DNA of 64,000 nucleotides from the NCBI GenBank assembly GCA_021029095.1, contig JAJOHG010000001.1, positions 2,046,001 through 2,110,000 on the forward strand, given 5' to 3'. Shown in pieces: positions 35,081 to 49,005 of this stretch. Every line of letters starts with the position of its first letter. Position 1 is the stretch's first letter. This DNA comes from Phellopilus nigrolimitatus. Taxonomy: Eukaryota; Basidiomycota; Agaricomycetes; Hymenochaetales; Hymenochaetaceae. Under the pieces are notes generated by a model. The model searched no databases. It was given only the letters and a program-made list of their open reading frames with translations, and had not been told where the DNA came from. The translations under genes were made by a program, and so were the position numbers.

Positions 35081-35781
35081 GTGTGTCGCCTGTGCAAAAG
35101 GAGAGGCGGCTCAGGGCAGCAAAGTTCAAGTGTGCAAGACGTGTTCCTGCGTTCCTTGTGAAGAAAAGACTCGACAAGAACGGGAGTGGCGATGGTGTGC
35201 AACTTCGCTGCTGCCGCTCTTGCATGAGAGCCGATGTAATGCAATAAACTGGGACGGTGCTCTATGCATTCCTATACTACAGCCGCGTAGTCGATGTAAC
35301 CTTATCTTTTCGGAAAGCAATGTCCTCAAGCCTGGAGCTATTCCAAATGATAAATATATATATCACTTTCTTTAGGCTGTGGATATGTGAAGGCTTGTCC
35401 ATGTTGAATAATCTCCGCGTTCATCACACATGATGGTTGTGTTGTAGTTGGAGCCTGACTGGTTGATGGGAATGGTACTGCAGTGAGCCATAGACGCGAC
35501 GCGTCGCTTACGTACAAGCGTGCTGTAGATATCGGTTTGATGCTTCAACAATTTTGCGCCAGTCGTCTTGCATATGATTCATCTTGATCTTGTGAAGAGA
35601 GGATAGCCGCGAAAAGAGAGGACGTACAAGCCGGAAGAAGGATAAAATTTGGCGAAGAAAAGGGTTGCTGTGTTGAGCCTCTGTGTGGGGCTTGTTCACA
35701 GCTTAGAGCTGTGGATCACCACCTACACTCCAGTTATCCAGTATCGGTCCTTTCACTCTAGTCTACTTCTCTGCCCGAACG

Positions 35782-38112
35782 ATGCAACCTTCCGACTGGG
35801 GTCGCGGGCAACCAGACGGATCTCCACCACTCGAACATCAGCACGGCGCTCGCGCTGGTCGCGAGTCAGCCTCCTCTGACCATCAGCCTCAGCCTCAGGA
35901 AGGCACCGCAAGACCGTCTCCGGACCTCGACGCTACGCATTCGAGTCTCAGAGCCGCATCCACTGCGCTCGAGGATGCTCTCAGCCGTCTGCAGCACATC
36001 CGCAACACGCTACATGACCTGGAGGCGCAGGGGTTAATCTCCAACAGGTCTCGACCGCCTCCCGTTCAACATTCAACAAGACCGGCTTCGGATGATATCG
36101 GTCCTTCGCATTCCGCGATTGTTCTGTCTGACGAGAACGACCTCGCGACGCTGGATCCGGAAGCGCTCAGAAGCAGACTCGATGAGCTCGGTGGTACACT
36201 CCCCCAATATATCAGGAGTGCGGCAAGCATCATACGGAATATCACACACAGAGCGGCTAGCCACTTACAAGATGCTCGTGTTAACAATCAAGTATCTAAC
36301 TTACGCCAGACTGTCGATGGATTGACCAGCAGCTGGCATCCACCAATCCTCATCCCTCATAGACAAGCTGTCGATTCGCCGATGTCACGTTCACACACCC
36401 CACACAATCAAACGTCGAATGCTGCTTCCGGCAGGTACGTACGGTCTAGGCGTAATAGCAATCCTTTCACCGAAGGTGTTACTGTCTATCGTCGCCAAGA
36501 ACTTGCCAACCGTGATAATGATCCGAGCACTTCTCTTGGAAGACGCGTTGCCTCCCGGACGGCTGCTGCAAGATCTTCTGAGAATGCTCCTGCAGACCAG
36601 CGTTTGCGAACGTCTGGCAGTTCTAGGTCAACACTATCCGACCATCTCTATCCTCCGCGCGCTCTCTCAGGTAATTCACTTACGAATCGTATATCCGTTC
36701 GCTCGCGAATGCTCCACGCTCCCTCTCGACGTGTTCCGCAATTCGAGATTGATACAGGGGATCGATTTGGCGGAGACAGCGATGGCTCGGAAACTGAGGT
36801 TGACGATGCGCTCGAACGTTTCGGAATTCCCAGTGACTCCGATGATGTTGGGCGAAGAGCGAGAGAAAGGCAGAGGACCGATAGTGGTCCTCTGCTCCCT
36901 AATTTGCTGCCAGTCAGCCCGATCAGCTCGCCTGAAACGGCCAATTCTGTTCATTCGGCCAGTACCATCAGTTCTTACGGTCCTGTTGAAGAGGATCGCC
37001 AGGCTATCACGACGTTGCGTATGCGTGAGATGCGGGAGCGTCTGGACCGCATTTCCAGTGCGCTGGCGATTATGCCCGGGGATCGTCGCGGGCCGTTGTC
37101 TTTGACCAACAGGGCTTTAAGTGGGACCTCGTCCGCTCGTGCTGATGCGGATTCTAATTCAGGTGCTTTGGGCGACAATAATAATTACCGTGATGTCGTA
37201 GACGCGGACGAGGGCCGCACGTATCAAATTCGGCGACGCATCAACGCGAACGGGGATGAGCAGGTGCATCGCATCCGTACAGACGATTGGTGGTCGGGTG
37301 AAGACGATTCTGACTCTGTGTTTCCGACTGGGTCGTCGACGATTGCTGGAGGAAGGAGGTCTATTCCTGAGCGACTACCCGATGGTGTGGCCCGAGGACA
37401 GTTCCCTCCTCAACCTGTCTACGAGCCACCAAATGTAGGTTCACCCAGTAGTGGTGCTCCTGACGTCGGTCGATTTTCGCGTCGGACAAGCCGCTATCAG
37501 GTCAGACAGCCTAGCGAGGCAAGTGTTACCGCTCAGTCAACAGCAACGAACAGTGCTCCTGTCACAACGCGAAGGCGACGAGGATGGGGTAGGTTTTTAT
37601 ACTCATGAAGAATCCTTATATGACTGAATAGCTGCCTTCCAGCACGTATCAATCCCGACGGAGATGAAATACCCACCGATGAAGAGGAGGAGGCCGAGCG
37701 TGTGCGCGAGCAACGCCTTCGAAACGGCCAATCTGTGTTCAACAGCGCATTTCCGAGCTCTACACGAGCGCGCCTCGCATATCTCCCTCCGACGACACGC
37801 AATGGGATGTCACCTTGGACAGACGACGGCGAGGATACTGGACCGACACGTATTGGGCTTAATTTGCCCACTGCGCAAGCCCATAGACGAGTGCAGCAGC
37901 TCGCAAACTCTGACCAGGAGACGTCACCTTTGCGCTCGGAAAAAGACACGGACCAGGACATGGAGTATTTTGGGACGTCCGAGACGTATTATGTTTGTCC
38001 TTTACCGACGCCTCTTGCGCAGGTGTCCTCTGCGCCTGTGTCTGCGCACCGCAAGTCTTCGCGAGTGAAAGGGCTGTTTGTGTCTCGCGAGTCGGAATTG
38101 GCAGCGCGCTGA
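35782..38112 (+). CDS. Large disordered protein of unknown function
   Basis: I do not recognise this protein. It has two exons: 35782 to about 37587, ending in a basic 'TTRRRRGW', then an exon from about 37643 beginning 'RINPDGDEIPTDEEEEAERV' and ending 'RESELAAR' at 38112. The roughly 760-residue product is Ser/Arg/Pro/Asp-rich and mostly disordered. One region about 45-180 residues in looks helical ('SSLRAASTALEDALSRLQHI', 'RSRLDELGGTLPQYIRSAAS'), which could be a short coiled coil. Further on are acidic patches and 'TLRMREMRERLDRISSALA', a second possible helix, and 'YQIRRRINANGDEQVHRI'. The very long single reading frame supports a real gene. No catalytic motif is seen. Confidence 0.75.
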
Positions 38113-38563
38113 ATTTCTGAACTTCATGGTAGAGTTGTTAGATAGCTTGTACTTTTTGAGAAGGGTGGGTTGGGATTGGACCGGAATGCTGGATGGTTGT
38201 TTATTTCATACATGTATCCAATTTTTGCTGCAGCTGTTCACTTCATAAATCTCGATGTGATGCTCCTTTGCGTATTATAAAAGCGATGCTCTATTGTACA
38301 TCCCCGAGAACCAAAGCCAGCGCGCCCTTTACGACCCGAACACATCTTTGATGTCCTAACCCGGCAGTCTATGACTGATCCAGATTCTCAAAGGTCCTAT
38401 GAATACCAGCAAACGCTCCGTCCGCAGTCGATAGAATAAGAAGCGCCAACGTGTGAAGAGACAATTATGACGGGGCCGCATCCTATCCTTTCATAACCCA
38501 TAGATAGTAAAATCGCGCATCCATAGCTAAAGCGTGATAATTTTATGCACAATTTCGACGCGA
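38113..38563. other. Convergent 3' spacer
   Basis: About 450 bp between the 3' ends of the disordered-protein gene and mL43. No gene seen; expected 3' untranslated regions of both. Confidence 0.5.
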
Positions 38564-39069
38564 TTAGATTTTGTACGGCTCCGGGACGTGGAACCCGCTC
38601 CAGATACCGCGCGCGGCCTCCGTCGTGCTGACCACGGTCTTCCTCTTCAAGGGAACGATTTTCGCACCGGACGCGTCAAGCAGGAGTTGTACCTTCTGCT
38701 GAATCTGCGTGACCTCGAAGTCCTTCAGGCCGATGACTTTGTCCCGATTATTCACTACGCGCTCAATGAGACAAAAGCTAAAAGGCAAGAAAAAAGATCT
38801 GGCGTACAGTAGAAACCACGGATGATAGGTTCCTTCGATGGACGCTGCTTCACAACAAACTCGACATGCGGGTTTTCGCGCGCAACCTGCTCGGCGTGGT
38901 TGTATATGTATGAGCGGAGGTTCGCCGAGGATGGCCAGTTGTCGCAGTACTCGAAAACGAGCTTGCGAATCTGCGGAATGAAGGACTGATGGCCATTCGA
39001 TGCCTTGGCGAGCAGAGAGCGCTTGTTGATTGGGGGCGTCGCTGGAGGGAAGCGGAACAACCGAGGCAT
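38564..39069 (-). CDS. Mitochondrial large-subunit ribosomal protein mL43 (MRPL51 type)
   Basis: Thioredoxin-like L51/S25/CI-B8-domain protein of the mitochondrial 54S subunit. Exon 1 begins at 39069 with 'MPRLFRFPPATP' and has the conserved 'KLVFEYCDNWPSSANLRSYI' and 'NPHVEFVVKQRPSKEPIIRG'. One intron with a GTACGC donor and an acceptor after gcgtag joins 'GFY' to 'LNNRDKVIGLKDFEV'. The end is 'GFHVPEPYKI'. The length of about 150 residues is normal. The conserved Cys-rich-free core and basic surface fit yeast Mrpl51. It is divergent from the 39624 gene. Confidence 0.92.
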
Positions 39070-39623
39070 GGTGAGCCCTTGAACGAGTCGGAGTCTGCAC
39101 GGATTTGCGGACGAGACGCAGGACGGACGGAGTTCAAAACCCTTCCTAATGAAGATACGCGTATCTAAGCTGTAGCAACAAAACACTCCCCAAAGAATCT
39201 CTTCCAAGCAAGCAGCATCCAAATTTTGCTGGGCTAGTAACAGGACAGGATTCCAGAGTATATAAGTGTAAAGGCTATGTAAGGCAGATTGTAAGTGATA
39301 GCGATGCAGGTGGAATGTTACGGCGGAGTTTGAAATGCGGAGCGACCTTATAGGCCATGATTTCCCAACGAGCAGGACTCACTTTCGAGCACCGCGACGG
39401 CGCGACGCGACGCGAAAGCCACAATACGGTAATCCATACCATCATCCTCTCTACGTCTCCTCCTCAATCGTTTCCACTCTCTCGACCTCCTTTTTTCTCT
39501 CTTTTGCGTGCTCTGGCTCGCCCGCAAATTTTTCGATAAGAGCCACCGGTTCAACGACCTGCTTACCAGCTCCTATTATCCACACAGCGCTCGCAAACAG
39601 TTCGTCTGCCGTTGCGCACAACC
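39070..39623. promoter_or_regulatory. Divergent spacer between mL43 and the 39624 gene
   Basis: About 550 bp between divergent starts. A CT-rich tract at about 39440-39520 (plus strand) probably belongs to the leader or core promoter of the 39624 gene. No coding evidence. Confidence 0.4.
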
Positions 39624-42057
39624 ATGGCACGTTCGACGCGTTCAGCGAATGCCCACCAAGACAAGTTTGACGAGGAGAACGAGAAGCCAAATAACATCTC
39701 GCTGCCTGCCAACAAGGCCAAGGTCGCAACCAAGAAACGCAAGCGCACTTCCGGCGTCGACTCAGACGATCTCCCTATTGCGAAGCAACCGCGGAGCGAC
39801 GATGAAGAGACTACTACCGTCGTGAAAGATGAGGAAACGCAGACGACCGTCTATCCTCCTTTTGCGGGTGATATGTCACTCAAGGACGACGATGCGCAGA
39901 AGATACTAGACATCTTGGATATGTCAGTGAGCCATGTCGTATTCGTCTCGGCTATGCGCTGAATGTTGTACATAGGGTTGACGCGCAGGGCTTGCTTGAC
40001 CGTGTATTTCCATTGGACGATGTCCTGGGTGTAAAATCTCTATTGGTCCCTTCGAACTCAAGAACACCATCGGACTCATATTCGTTGCGGACACTTTTGA
40101 AGGAGTCTAATGAACATCCTCTCCGAGTATACCGAGTGCGTTGTACCTCCTATTGTAAATCGTATTCCCGTTGATGCTGAAACACCATGAATAGTCTGCC
40201 ATCAAGCAGTTGTTTCCCATCTCATCACAACCTCGGTCTCGCATCTCTCCGACTGCGGCTCAGCAATTGCGATTCTGTCAGCTTGCACTTTCGCTCGTCG
40301 AGCAAGCTTCTCAGCATACTATCGATGGCCTTTCATTGAAACCCGAACATGTTCTTCCTGAGCGGGGCCCCCAAAACGAAGTTGGTCCTATTAAGGACGA
40401 ATCCAACGCAGATGCGCGACGTAAATATGCTCTGGTTCAAAGTCTGCCTACTGGAGAATGGTGGACATCGCTCAACTCTGACCTTGTCGGAGCGGACGCG
40501 AAACCTCTTAAGGACATCAGCACAGCACATGCAGAGCTGGTAGCCATCCTGCCTTCTTCCTCGTCGTCTTCTAAGCCTCTACCTTCTCTCGGGGATCTGC
40601 ACGCAGGCAAGAAAGTGCATACGAAATTGAAGCCTCTTGGCCCGCGACATGTCAGCTGTGGCTCGTTTCTTGACTATGGACCTTTTGCCAGCTTTGCCCC
40701 TTCTTTTGATAACGATGGTGGCGATGTCGGAAGAATGGGTGTGAGTCATGTGCTATGGCGACGCTACGAGAAAGGGAAGACACGGGAGAAGGCACGGATA
40801 TTGGGTGAACGGATGCGTCAGAAGCTCGCAGCGACAGCTCAAGAGGGTATGGAGGTTGATGATATCATGGAAGTCGATCATGTGGAGGTAAAGGCTGCTG
40901 AGCGACAGAAAGAAAAAGATAAACAAAAGGATCTCCTTGAAAGTCTGCTAAAGCAGGGGGAACCTGGCTCGGTACAACAGTTGCTCGACGCCCTGAGCCG
41001 AGAGGAGAATGTCAGCGAACTACTCGAACACAACGCAAACTCGTTGGTGCGACTCGAAGAGTTACAGAGGGAAAGACTAGGCGGAAAGGATGGTGGTTCG
41101 AGTGATGTTCAGATTGGTTCGGAGGAGTGGGAGATCGGTAAGTCTGAGTTACTGCAGGCTGAAATGGGTTATTGACTTCGTTCATCAGCTCAAAAGATTA
41201 TGGACTCTTTGACACTTCTCGCTTCCTTGCGGCCGAGATTGCCAGACGGATCAACGTCAGCCATCGCCCCTCCTGCGTCTGTCCTTCGTTCTCTACACCA
41301 AACTCTCCCTTCAGAGCCGGCGCAAGGATGGTATGGAACTTTGACAGAATCGCGTGGCCTTGCTCTTCGTGACGACACGACGCTACTTGTGAAAACCCCC
41401 CTTGTCAACCAGGCCAGCGTCCCCGCACCTGTCCCTGCGCCAGTTCCTCAAACGCCTGTGGCAGCATATCCTCCTGCACAGAACTACGCTCAGCAGCCTA
41501 ATTACTCGTACTCCGGATACTCGCACCAGTATCGCGGAACCTCCTATCCTTCGTATGGGACCCAGGGGCAACCGAGTGGCTATTTCCCGAGTCCATATTC
41601 TCAAGGTGTAAGCACACCTCAAGCTCAAAAGACTCAGCCATCATCCTACCAGCCTCCAAACGGCAGCTCGAGTCAATATCCTTATAGTTCATGGTATGCA
41701 AGTTATCAGGCGACGGCGAACAACGGAGCAGCTACGCCAGGACCAAGCTCGCGACGGGGGACACCCCAGCCAGCCGCCGTCGCGCCCTCGACAACTGGGT
41801 CAGGCTACGCTCCATATAGTACGGCTTTCGCGTCTGCGACGCCTGCGCGGGCGGTCACGAACACCGTTGCCGCAAAGGCTCAGTCGAATGGGTGGGCCAC
41901 GTCTGGTCCGGTCCCGGGTGCGGGCTTCGCACCGCCCACGCTGCCTCCCCATATGCGACCCACCGGCGGACAGGGGCTTGCAAGCCCTATAACCCCTGTC
42001 ACGCCGCTCGGGTTTGGTGCGCAACCTGGGTATCAACAGGTTTCCCAAGCAAATTAA
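39624..42057 (+). CDS. Unrecognised nuclear-type protein with Pro/Gln/Tyr-rich C-terminus
   Basis: I cannot name this protein. The ATG at 39624 starts 'MARSTRSANAHQDKFDEENE', followed by a basic nuclear-signal-like 'KKRKRTSG'. Exons then give 'SLKDDDAQKILDILDM', 'AQGLLDRVFPLDDVLG', 'SLRTLLKESNEHPL' and a long exon (about 40,205-41,140) with a well-ordered-looking core 'VHTKLKPLGPRHVSCGSFLD', 'YGPFASFAPSFDNDGGDVG'. A Glu/Lys/Gln-rich coiled stretch follows ('VEVKAAERQKEKDKQKDLLE'). The last exon has 'KIMDSLTLLASLRPRLPDG' and a prion-like Tyr/Gln/Ser/Pro region, ending 'QQVSQAN'. A basic N-terminus, a folded middle and a low-complexity tail suggest a chromatin or transcription co-factor subunit, but that is inference. 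It converges on MCM3. Confidence 0.75.
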
Positions 42058-42758
42058 CGGTTGTCTTGATTTTTGCGCCGCTCCGCGTTCTTTCGTTTCT
42101 TTCGTTTGCCATTCTTCGTGCTGCTCGTTCACTTAGGTGTGCGCGTGAAAGCGATTCTATTTTATTGTAAGCTAACCTATGTTTCATTCTCTTTCGTCGT
42201 CCCATTTACAACACTACGTACAAAATAATGGGCCCCTTTCAGTATGTGACAACCGCGTATCTTACTTGCGAGACAAATCGAAATGTACTGAGAATAGTCT
42301 GTCCGACTTCGCCTATGTGTAGCCCCATCAAGGGATGCGCAGGACCTTGATGGGGCTGCACGACATTCCACTCGAAGTCGGTGTGGATTAGTTCTGACAC
42401 GAAAAACCACCTCTATCGGTCCTTGAACCCTTTTCGAGCCCTTCCGAGGAGGAAAGTGGCCACCACGCGCTGCAGATCCAGTGGAATTTCGTAGAAAAAT
42501 GTGCAGCGCTGATGGTCGTCGTGTGCTGAAGGAAATAAGTTTCTCGCAATTTTTGAGGAAAATGCCCGTGTTCAGGGCCGGTTGATTAGTGTCCATGCGT
42601 CGCTTTTGGTGTCGGTCGTAAATGCAGAATTGAGAATACAAACCGAGAAATCAATTACAGTATTAGAGGCGATAGCGTCGATACATGAAATAAGGGTACA
42701 CAATCAACAGAGAAAGGCAGCAAAAAACAGTGAAATCCAAATCAGCGTCTGCTTTTCC
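42058..42758. other. Convergent spacer containing a strong two-tier hairpin
   Basis: 700 bp between the 3' ends of the 39624 gene and MCM3. The single larger frame (42177-42641 -, 154 codons) has no motif and is not accepted. The notable content is the extended inverted repeat at 42303-42381. Confidence 0.5.
42303..42381. repeat. Two-tier inverted repeat / RNA hairpin candidate
   Basis: Inner arms AGCCCCATCAAGG (42321-42333) and CCTTGATGGGGCT (42345-42357) are perfectly complementary over 13 bp around an 11-base loop. About five more pairs, including wobbles, extend them (TGTGT with GCACG). Outer arms CCGACTTCG (42303-42311) and CGAAGTCGG (42373-42381) are also perfectly complementary. The strand of any transcript is unknown. 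Confidence 0.8.
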
Positions 42759-45473
<2,715 letters not shown>

Positions 45474-45658
45474 GGCTGGAGTGAGGAAGAGGCAGATGCA
45501 GCGGATGGAAAGTCAAACGCGTCGTAATTTGCGCGAAGCTACCGGCCCTAAACAAGCCACTCATCTTGACCACACACAGATAAACCCAGAGGATGTCTAT
45601 AAGATACACACCAGAAAGGTAACACAAAATATAAAACAACAAGATACCACAAGCAATG

Positions 45659-47618
45659 TCACCTACTCCACTGTTCACCATTCCCTGCTTTCCGCTCCCG
45701 GCTGTTCTTATAAATCTCCTTCTGCACCTTTTTCTTCCCCAGCGTCTCCACCCGCCGCGACTTCCCCTGCCTCCTGTCGCCCCGCGGCTGCTCGCCGCCG
45801 CCATCCTCCTCGTCTGTCCACTCATTTTCGTCGTCATTCTCCTCCCCACCGTCGCCTCTCCGCCGCTTGCTGCCGGCCTTCCCAGAGACGCTCTTGCCGC
45901 CGCCTACGGTGACATTCACGCGCGGGGGAACCGCAAACCCGAATGCCCGGGCGACCTTTACGAGGTCGAGCGCATTCACGTCGAAGATTTTCTTGAGCGA
46001 GTGTGAGGCATACGCCTGCAGGTATGAACGGTAACCGTCCCGCGCGGACTGGTGGAGGAAGTAGTTTTTCTGCAAGAGCTTTTCCAGCTGTGAAAATAGA
46101 AGAATCAGTGTCCATAATTACTCATATAGGAGGGCTCGTTTTGTACCTGACTTTGCACGTTCGCTATCCTATCAGCGGGGAAGGTAAACTCGTTCAAGGG
46201 TACCCTCGCCTCCTTCAGATATCGCAAGAAACCAAGCTCGCTTTCGAGCAAGAAGAGCAGACTCTTCCCGGCTTTTCCGGCTCGAGCCGTTCGCCCCACA
46301 CGATGGATGTAGTCGCGTGGGTCGTCAGGCGGATCAAACTGCACTATCCAGTCGACCTTTGGGATATCAAGACCACGCGCACCGACGTCCGTGCACAATA
46401 AAATCCCAGAAGTTGCATTACAAAACTCGAAGAAGGTATTCGTCCGCTTCTGTTGTTTTTGTTTTCCCTGAAGATGAGGAAACTTTAGCACGACGGATAA
46501 GAAGAGAACGAAAAAAACGCACATGGAGATCCAACACGGGCACATCGATATAGTTTAATAGCTCTGCATGATATTTTACAGAGTTGCAGCTCGAGAAGAA
46601 AACGATGCATTTCTTCTTAAGGTTCTTTTTGAGGAATGTGAAGAGAAGTAAGAACCGACGATCCGAAGGGCAGACGACATAGCCTTGTGAAAGTGTCGAC
46701 ACCGTGCTTGTCTCCTCTTCCTTGTCCACATCGATGTGCAATGGTCCAGGGCGCAGTGATATTCGGGCGAGGTCTTGCACTTTCGTAGTCTGGGTGGCGG
46801 AGAAAAGCATGGACTGGCGATCCTCTGTTTTTAAGATAATGTAAGCTTTGAGAGCCCCTATATAATTATAAAGTACGTACCATTTGGTAAAATGGAAATG
46901 ATCTTTTTCATCTCATCTTCAAACCCAATCTCCAATATGCGGTCGGCCTCATCTATGATGAGCGCCTTGAGGTTTCGGAAGACGAAGCCTTTGGTGTTCT
47001 GCATTGCCGCGAACGTCAAAATCACAGAAAAACTAAAGGGAGCCTAACGTCGATACGCACCTCCAAGTGGTCGAGAAAGCGGCCAGGGGTGGCCACAACG
47101 AGATTCACGCCCTTGACCAGCTTTTCCACCTCCGCCCTGCGGTTGGCGCCGCCAATAACGATCCCGAACGTCTGCGAGTGGTGCGCCATGAGCTCTTTTG
47201 CGACGCCGAAGATCTGCAGCGCAAGCTCGCGCGTAGGCGAGAGAATCACGATCCCGGTGCCTGCATATACGCATGTATCGTGAGTATACCCTCTCCGACA
47301 TCCTGCAGAGAAGAGAAGAAGGACGGGCTGCTCACCGTTGCGCGGCTTGAACTTGAGCCTGTGCAGCAGCTCGATGGCGGGCACAAGGAACGCGAGCGTC
47401 TTCCCGGAGCCCGTGCGTGCCGCACCGAGGACATCCTTGCCCGCGAGGAGCGGCGGGATGGCCTTGGCCTGGACAGGGGTCATGGTCGTGAAGCCCATCT
47501 CCCCGAGTGCCTTACTCGTCGGCTCGGAAAGCTGCAGCGTCGAGAACGGCTGGCGCTCCGACGCATGGGGGGCGGCGACGGGGGCGGGACTGGCGCTCGT
47601 GCTCGCCTCTGCGGTCAT
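45659..47618 (-). CDS. HAS1: DEAD-box RNA helicase Has1
   Basis: ATP-dependent RNA helicase of nucleolar ribosome biogenesis, acting on both subunits. The ATG at 47618 gives '[14 protein letters not shown]'. The Q motif region is '[19 protein letters not shown]', then motif I '[20 protein letters not shown]', 'PTRELALQI', '[13 protein letters not shown]', '[12 protein letters not shown]', motif II '[17 protein letters not shown]', motif III 'SATQT', '[19 protein letters not shown]' and motif VI '[10 protein letters not shown]'. The Has1 signature '[18 protein letters not shown]' is present. The C-terminal domain has '[19 protein letters not shown]' and '[15 protein letters not shown]', then an acidic and Lys-rich tail ending at 45659. 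The order and the KQQKRT motif separate it from other DEAD-box proteins. It is divergent from PTH2, starts only 174 bp apart. Confidence 0.92.
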
Positions 47619-47791
47619 GCTGGGTCGGTGTTTATCGTTTGCGTCACTGAGGGGAGGAGGATGTCGGCTGTGAGAATAAATTGCTCTGAAATTCTTGATC
47701 TTCAAAAAAAAATCCCGCTCGGGAACTACCGACTGGCTGCTTCCTCGACCCAAAGTCTAAGTCTAAAATTAGAACTAGCAGTCCAGCTCGC
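47619..47791. promoter_or_regulatory. Short divergent promoter of HAS1 and PTH2
   Basis: Only 173 bp separate the two divergent start codons, so the ribosome-biogenesis helicase and the peptidyl-tRNA hydrolase probably share regulatory DNA. No TATA element was identified. Confidence 0.5.
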
Positions 47792-48771
47792 GATGACCTC
47801 CTCTTCATCGTTTTCGCCCGTGCACAGTTCGTCTTTCTTCTGTTCTCGAACGATCTCACAATTCTTGAACACTCTTACAGCTACAGCCCAAATACTCGTT
47901 GTCCTTGCTTCTCTCGCTGTCGGCTTCAAGCTCGGCGCGCGGCGATGGGCGACGTCGGACACGGCGCTGGAGGGCCCTGCGGAAGTATCTAAACAACTGC
48001 AGGAACAGGAAACACTGGATGACAACGAGGAAGAAAATGTCGAAGACGTGGCAGACGGGGACTTTTCGGCCGTCCAAGCCAAGCACTGGGAGCCGTGCAA
48101 ACTCGTGAGCGTCCAGTTCCTCTATTTACTTTGCCTATACTAAACAAGAATTAGGTGCTGGTAGTACGAACCGACCTGAAGCTAAGTCCTGGTGACATAT
48201 CCACGCAGTACGTTCTCCGACTCCACACGCGCTGAACACACATTAACGACCAGCACTGCAGATGCGCGTACGTTACAGCGCCTCCTGCCCGCCATATACA
48301 CACCTGCTCACCCTTCGCACCGCAGAAACGCCACGCTTGCGTGTTACAAAGCGCTCGTATCCAAAAACCCGCAGCTGGTGCGCCACTGGGAGGTAACAGG
48401 GTGCGGGCTACACATCCTTCTGGCACGCGAGCCGTAGACCTGTCCTGACACGCCTCACCTTACGCAGCCAGGCGAAGATCGCGCTCAAGGGCACCTCAGA
48501 CGACCAGCTCCTCGAGCTGGAGGCTATCGCGAAGAGCTTGAACCTCTGCGCTCGCGCAGTCCATGATGAGTGTGTTGCTTGCATTTTCTGAATAAGATAT
48601 ATATCTTATGTCTGTAATAGGAGTTTAACGAAGAATGCGGAAGGCTCTCAAACAGTGCTCGGCATAGGTCCAGGTAGGAGTATTATGATGTTGTTTTGTT
48701 ACCTTGCTGATTTTTGACCAGCACCTGTGGAATTCATCAATCAAGTGACTGGCAAGCTGAGGCTATTATAG
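47792..48771 (+). CDS. PTH2: Peptidyl-tRNA hydrolase 2 (Pth2/Bit1 type), membrane-anchored
   Basis: Releases tRNA from prematurely dropped peptidyl-tRNA. The ATG at 47792 gives 'MTSSSSFSPVHSSSFF', followed by one hydrophobic segment ('ILVVLASLAVGFKLGARRW'), a likely membrane anchor as in Bit1, and an acidic linker. The catalytic domain reads 'KLVLVVRTDLKLSPGDISTQ', 'CANATLACYKALVSKNPQLV', 'GQAKIALKGTSDDQLLELEA', 'NLCARAVHD', 'GSQTVLGIGPAPVEFINQVT' and ends 'GKLRLL'. Splicing is unusual: 'TQ|CA|NAT' is made through a 6-nt exon (48262-48267), and 'HWEVTG' joins 'QAKI' across a GTGCGG donor. The product is a complete Pth2 domain with all conserved blocks. It is divergent from HAS1. Confidence 0.9.
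48262..48267 (+). other. 6-nt microexon in PTH2
   Basis: The bases ATGCGC lie between an acceptor (ctgcag) and a donor (GTACGT). The exon before ends in CA at 48207; the exon after starts AAACGCC. Joined they read Gln-Cys-Ala-Asn-Ala-Thr, the conserved start of the first long helix of the Pth2 fold. Direct joining of the flanking exons would drop Cys-Ala. Confidence 0.75.
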
Positions 48772-49005
48772 CCCACTTTTCATTCGTTACAGCCGCAATG
48801 TCATGTGTATGTATTCCATCTTAGAAGATCAATAGATGACAGCGAACGAAAAAAAGGTATAGACCCAACAAAATATTTAATTTCTACGTCCACAAAGGAA
48901 ACGGATTTCGTGAGTCTATAGAGCAAAGCAAGAACAGGCTATTCGCTTTTACTTTCCATGTCTTCGTAAGTCCCATCAACCTCGGAAGACATGTCAACTC
49001 CCTCT

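Larger units (their letters stand above)
34383..35781. other. Spacer containing the hAT-like element
   Basis: 1.4 kb between array member 3 and the large disordered-protein gene. Positions 34430-35088 are the transposon and its target duplications. The remaining 700 bp (35089-35781) show no gene and should include the promoter of the 35782 gene. Confidence 0.5.

Noticed and set aside
42177..42641. 154-codon minus-strand frame beside MCM3
   Set aside because: It runs straight through the perfect hairpin at 42303-42381 and has no domain.
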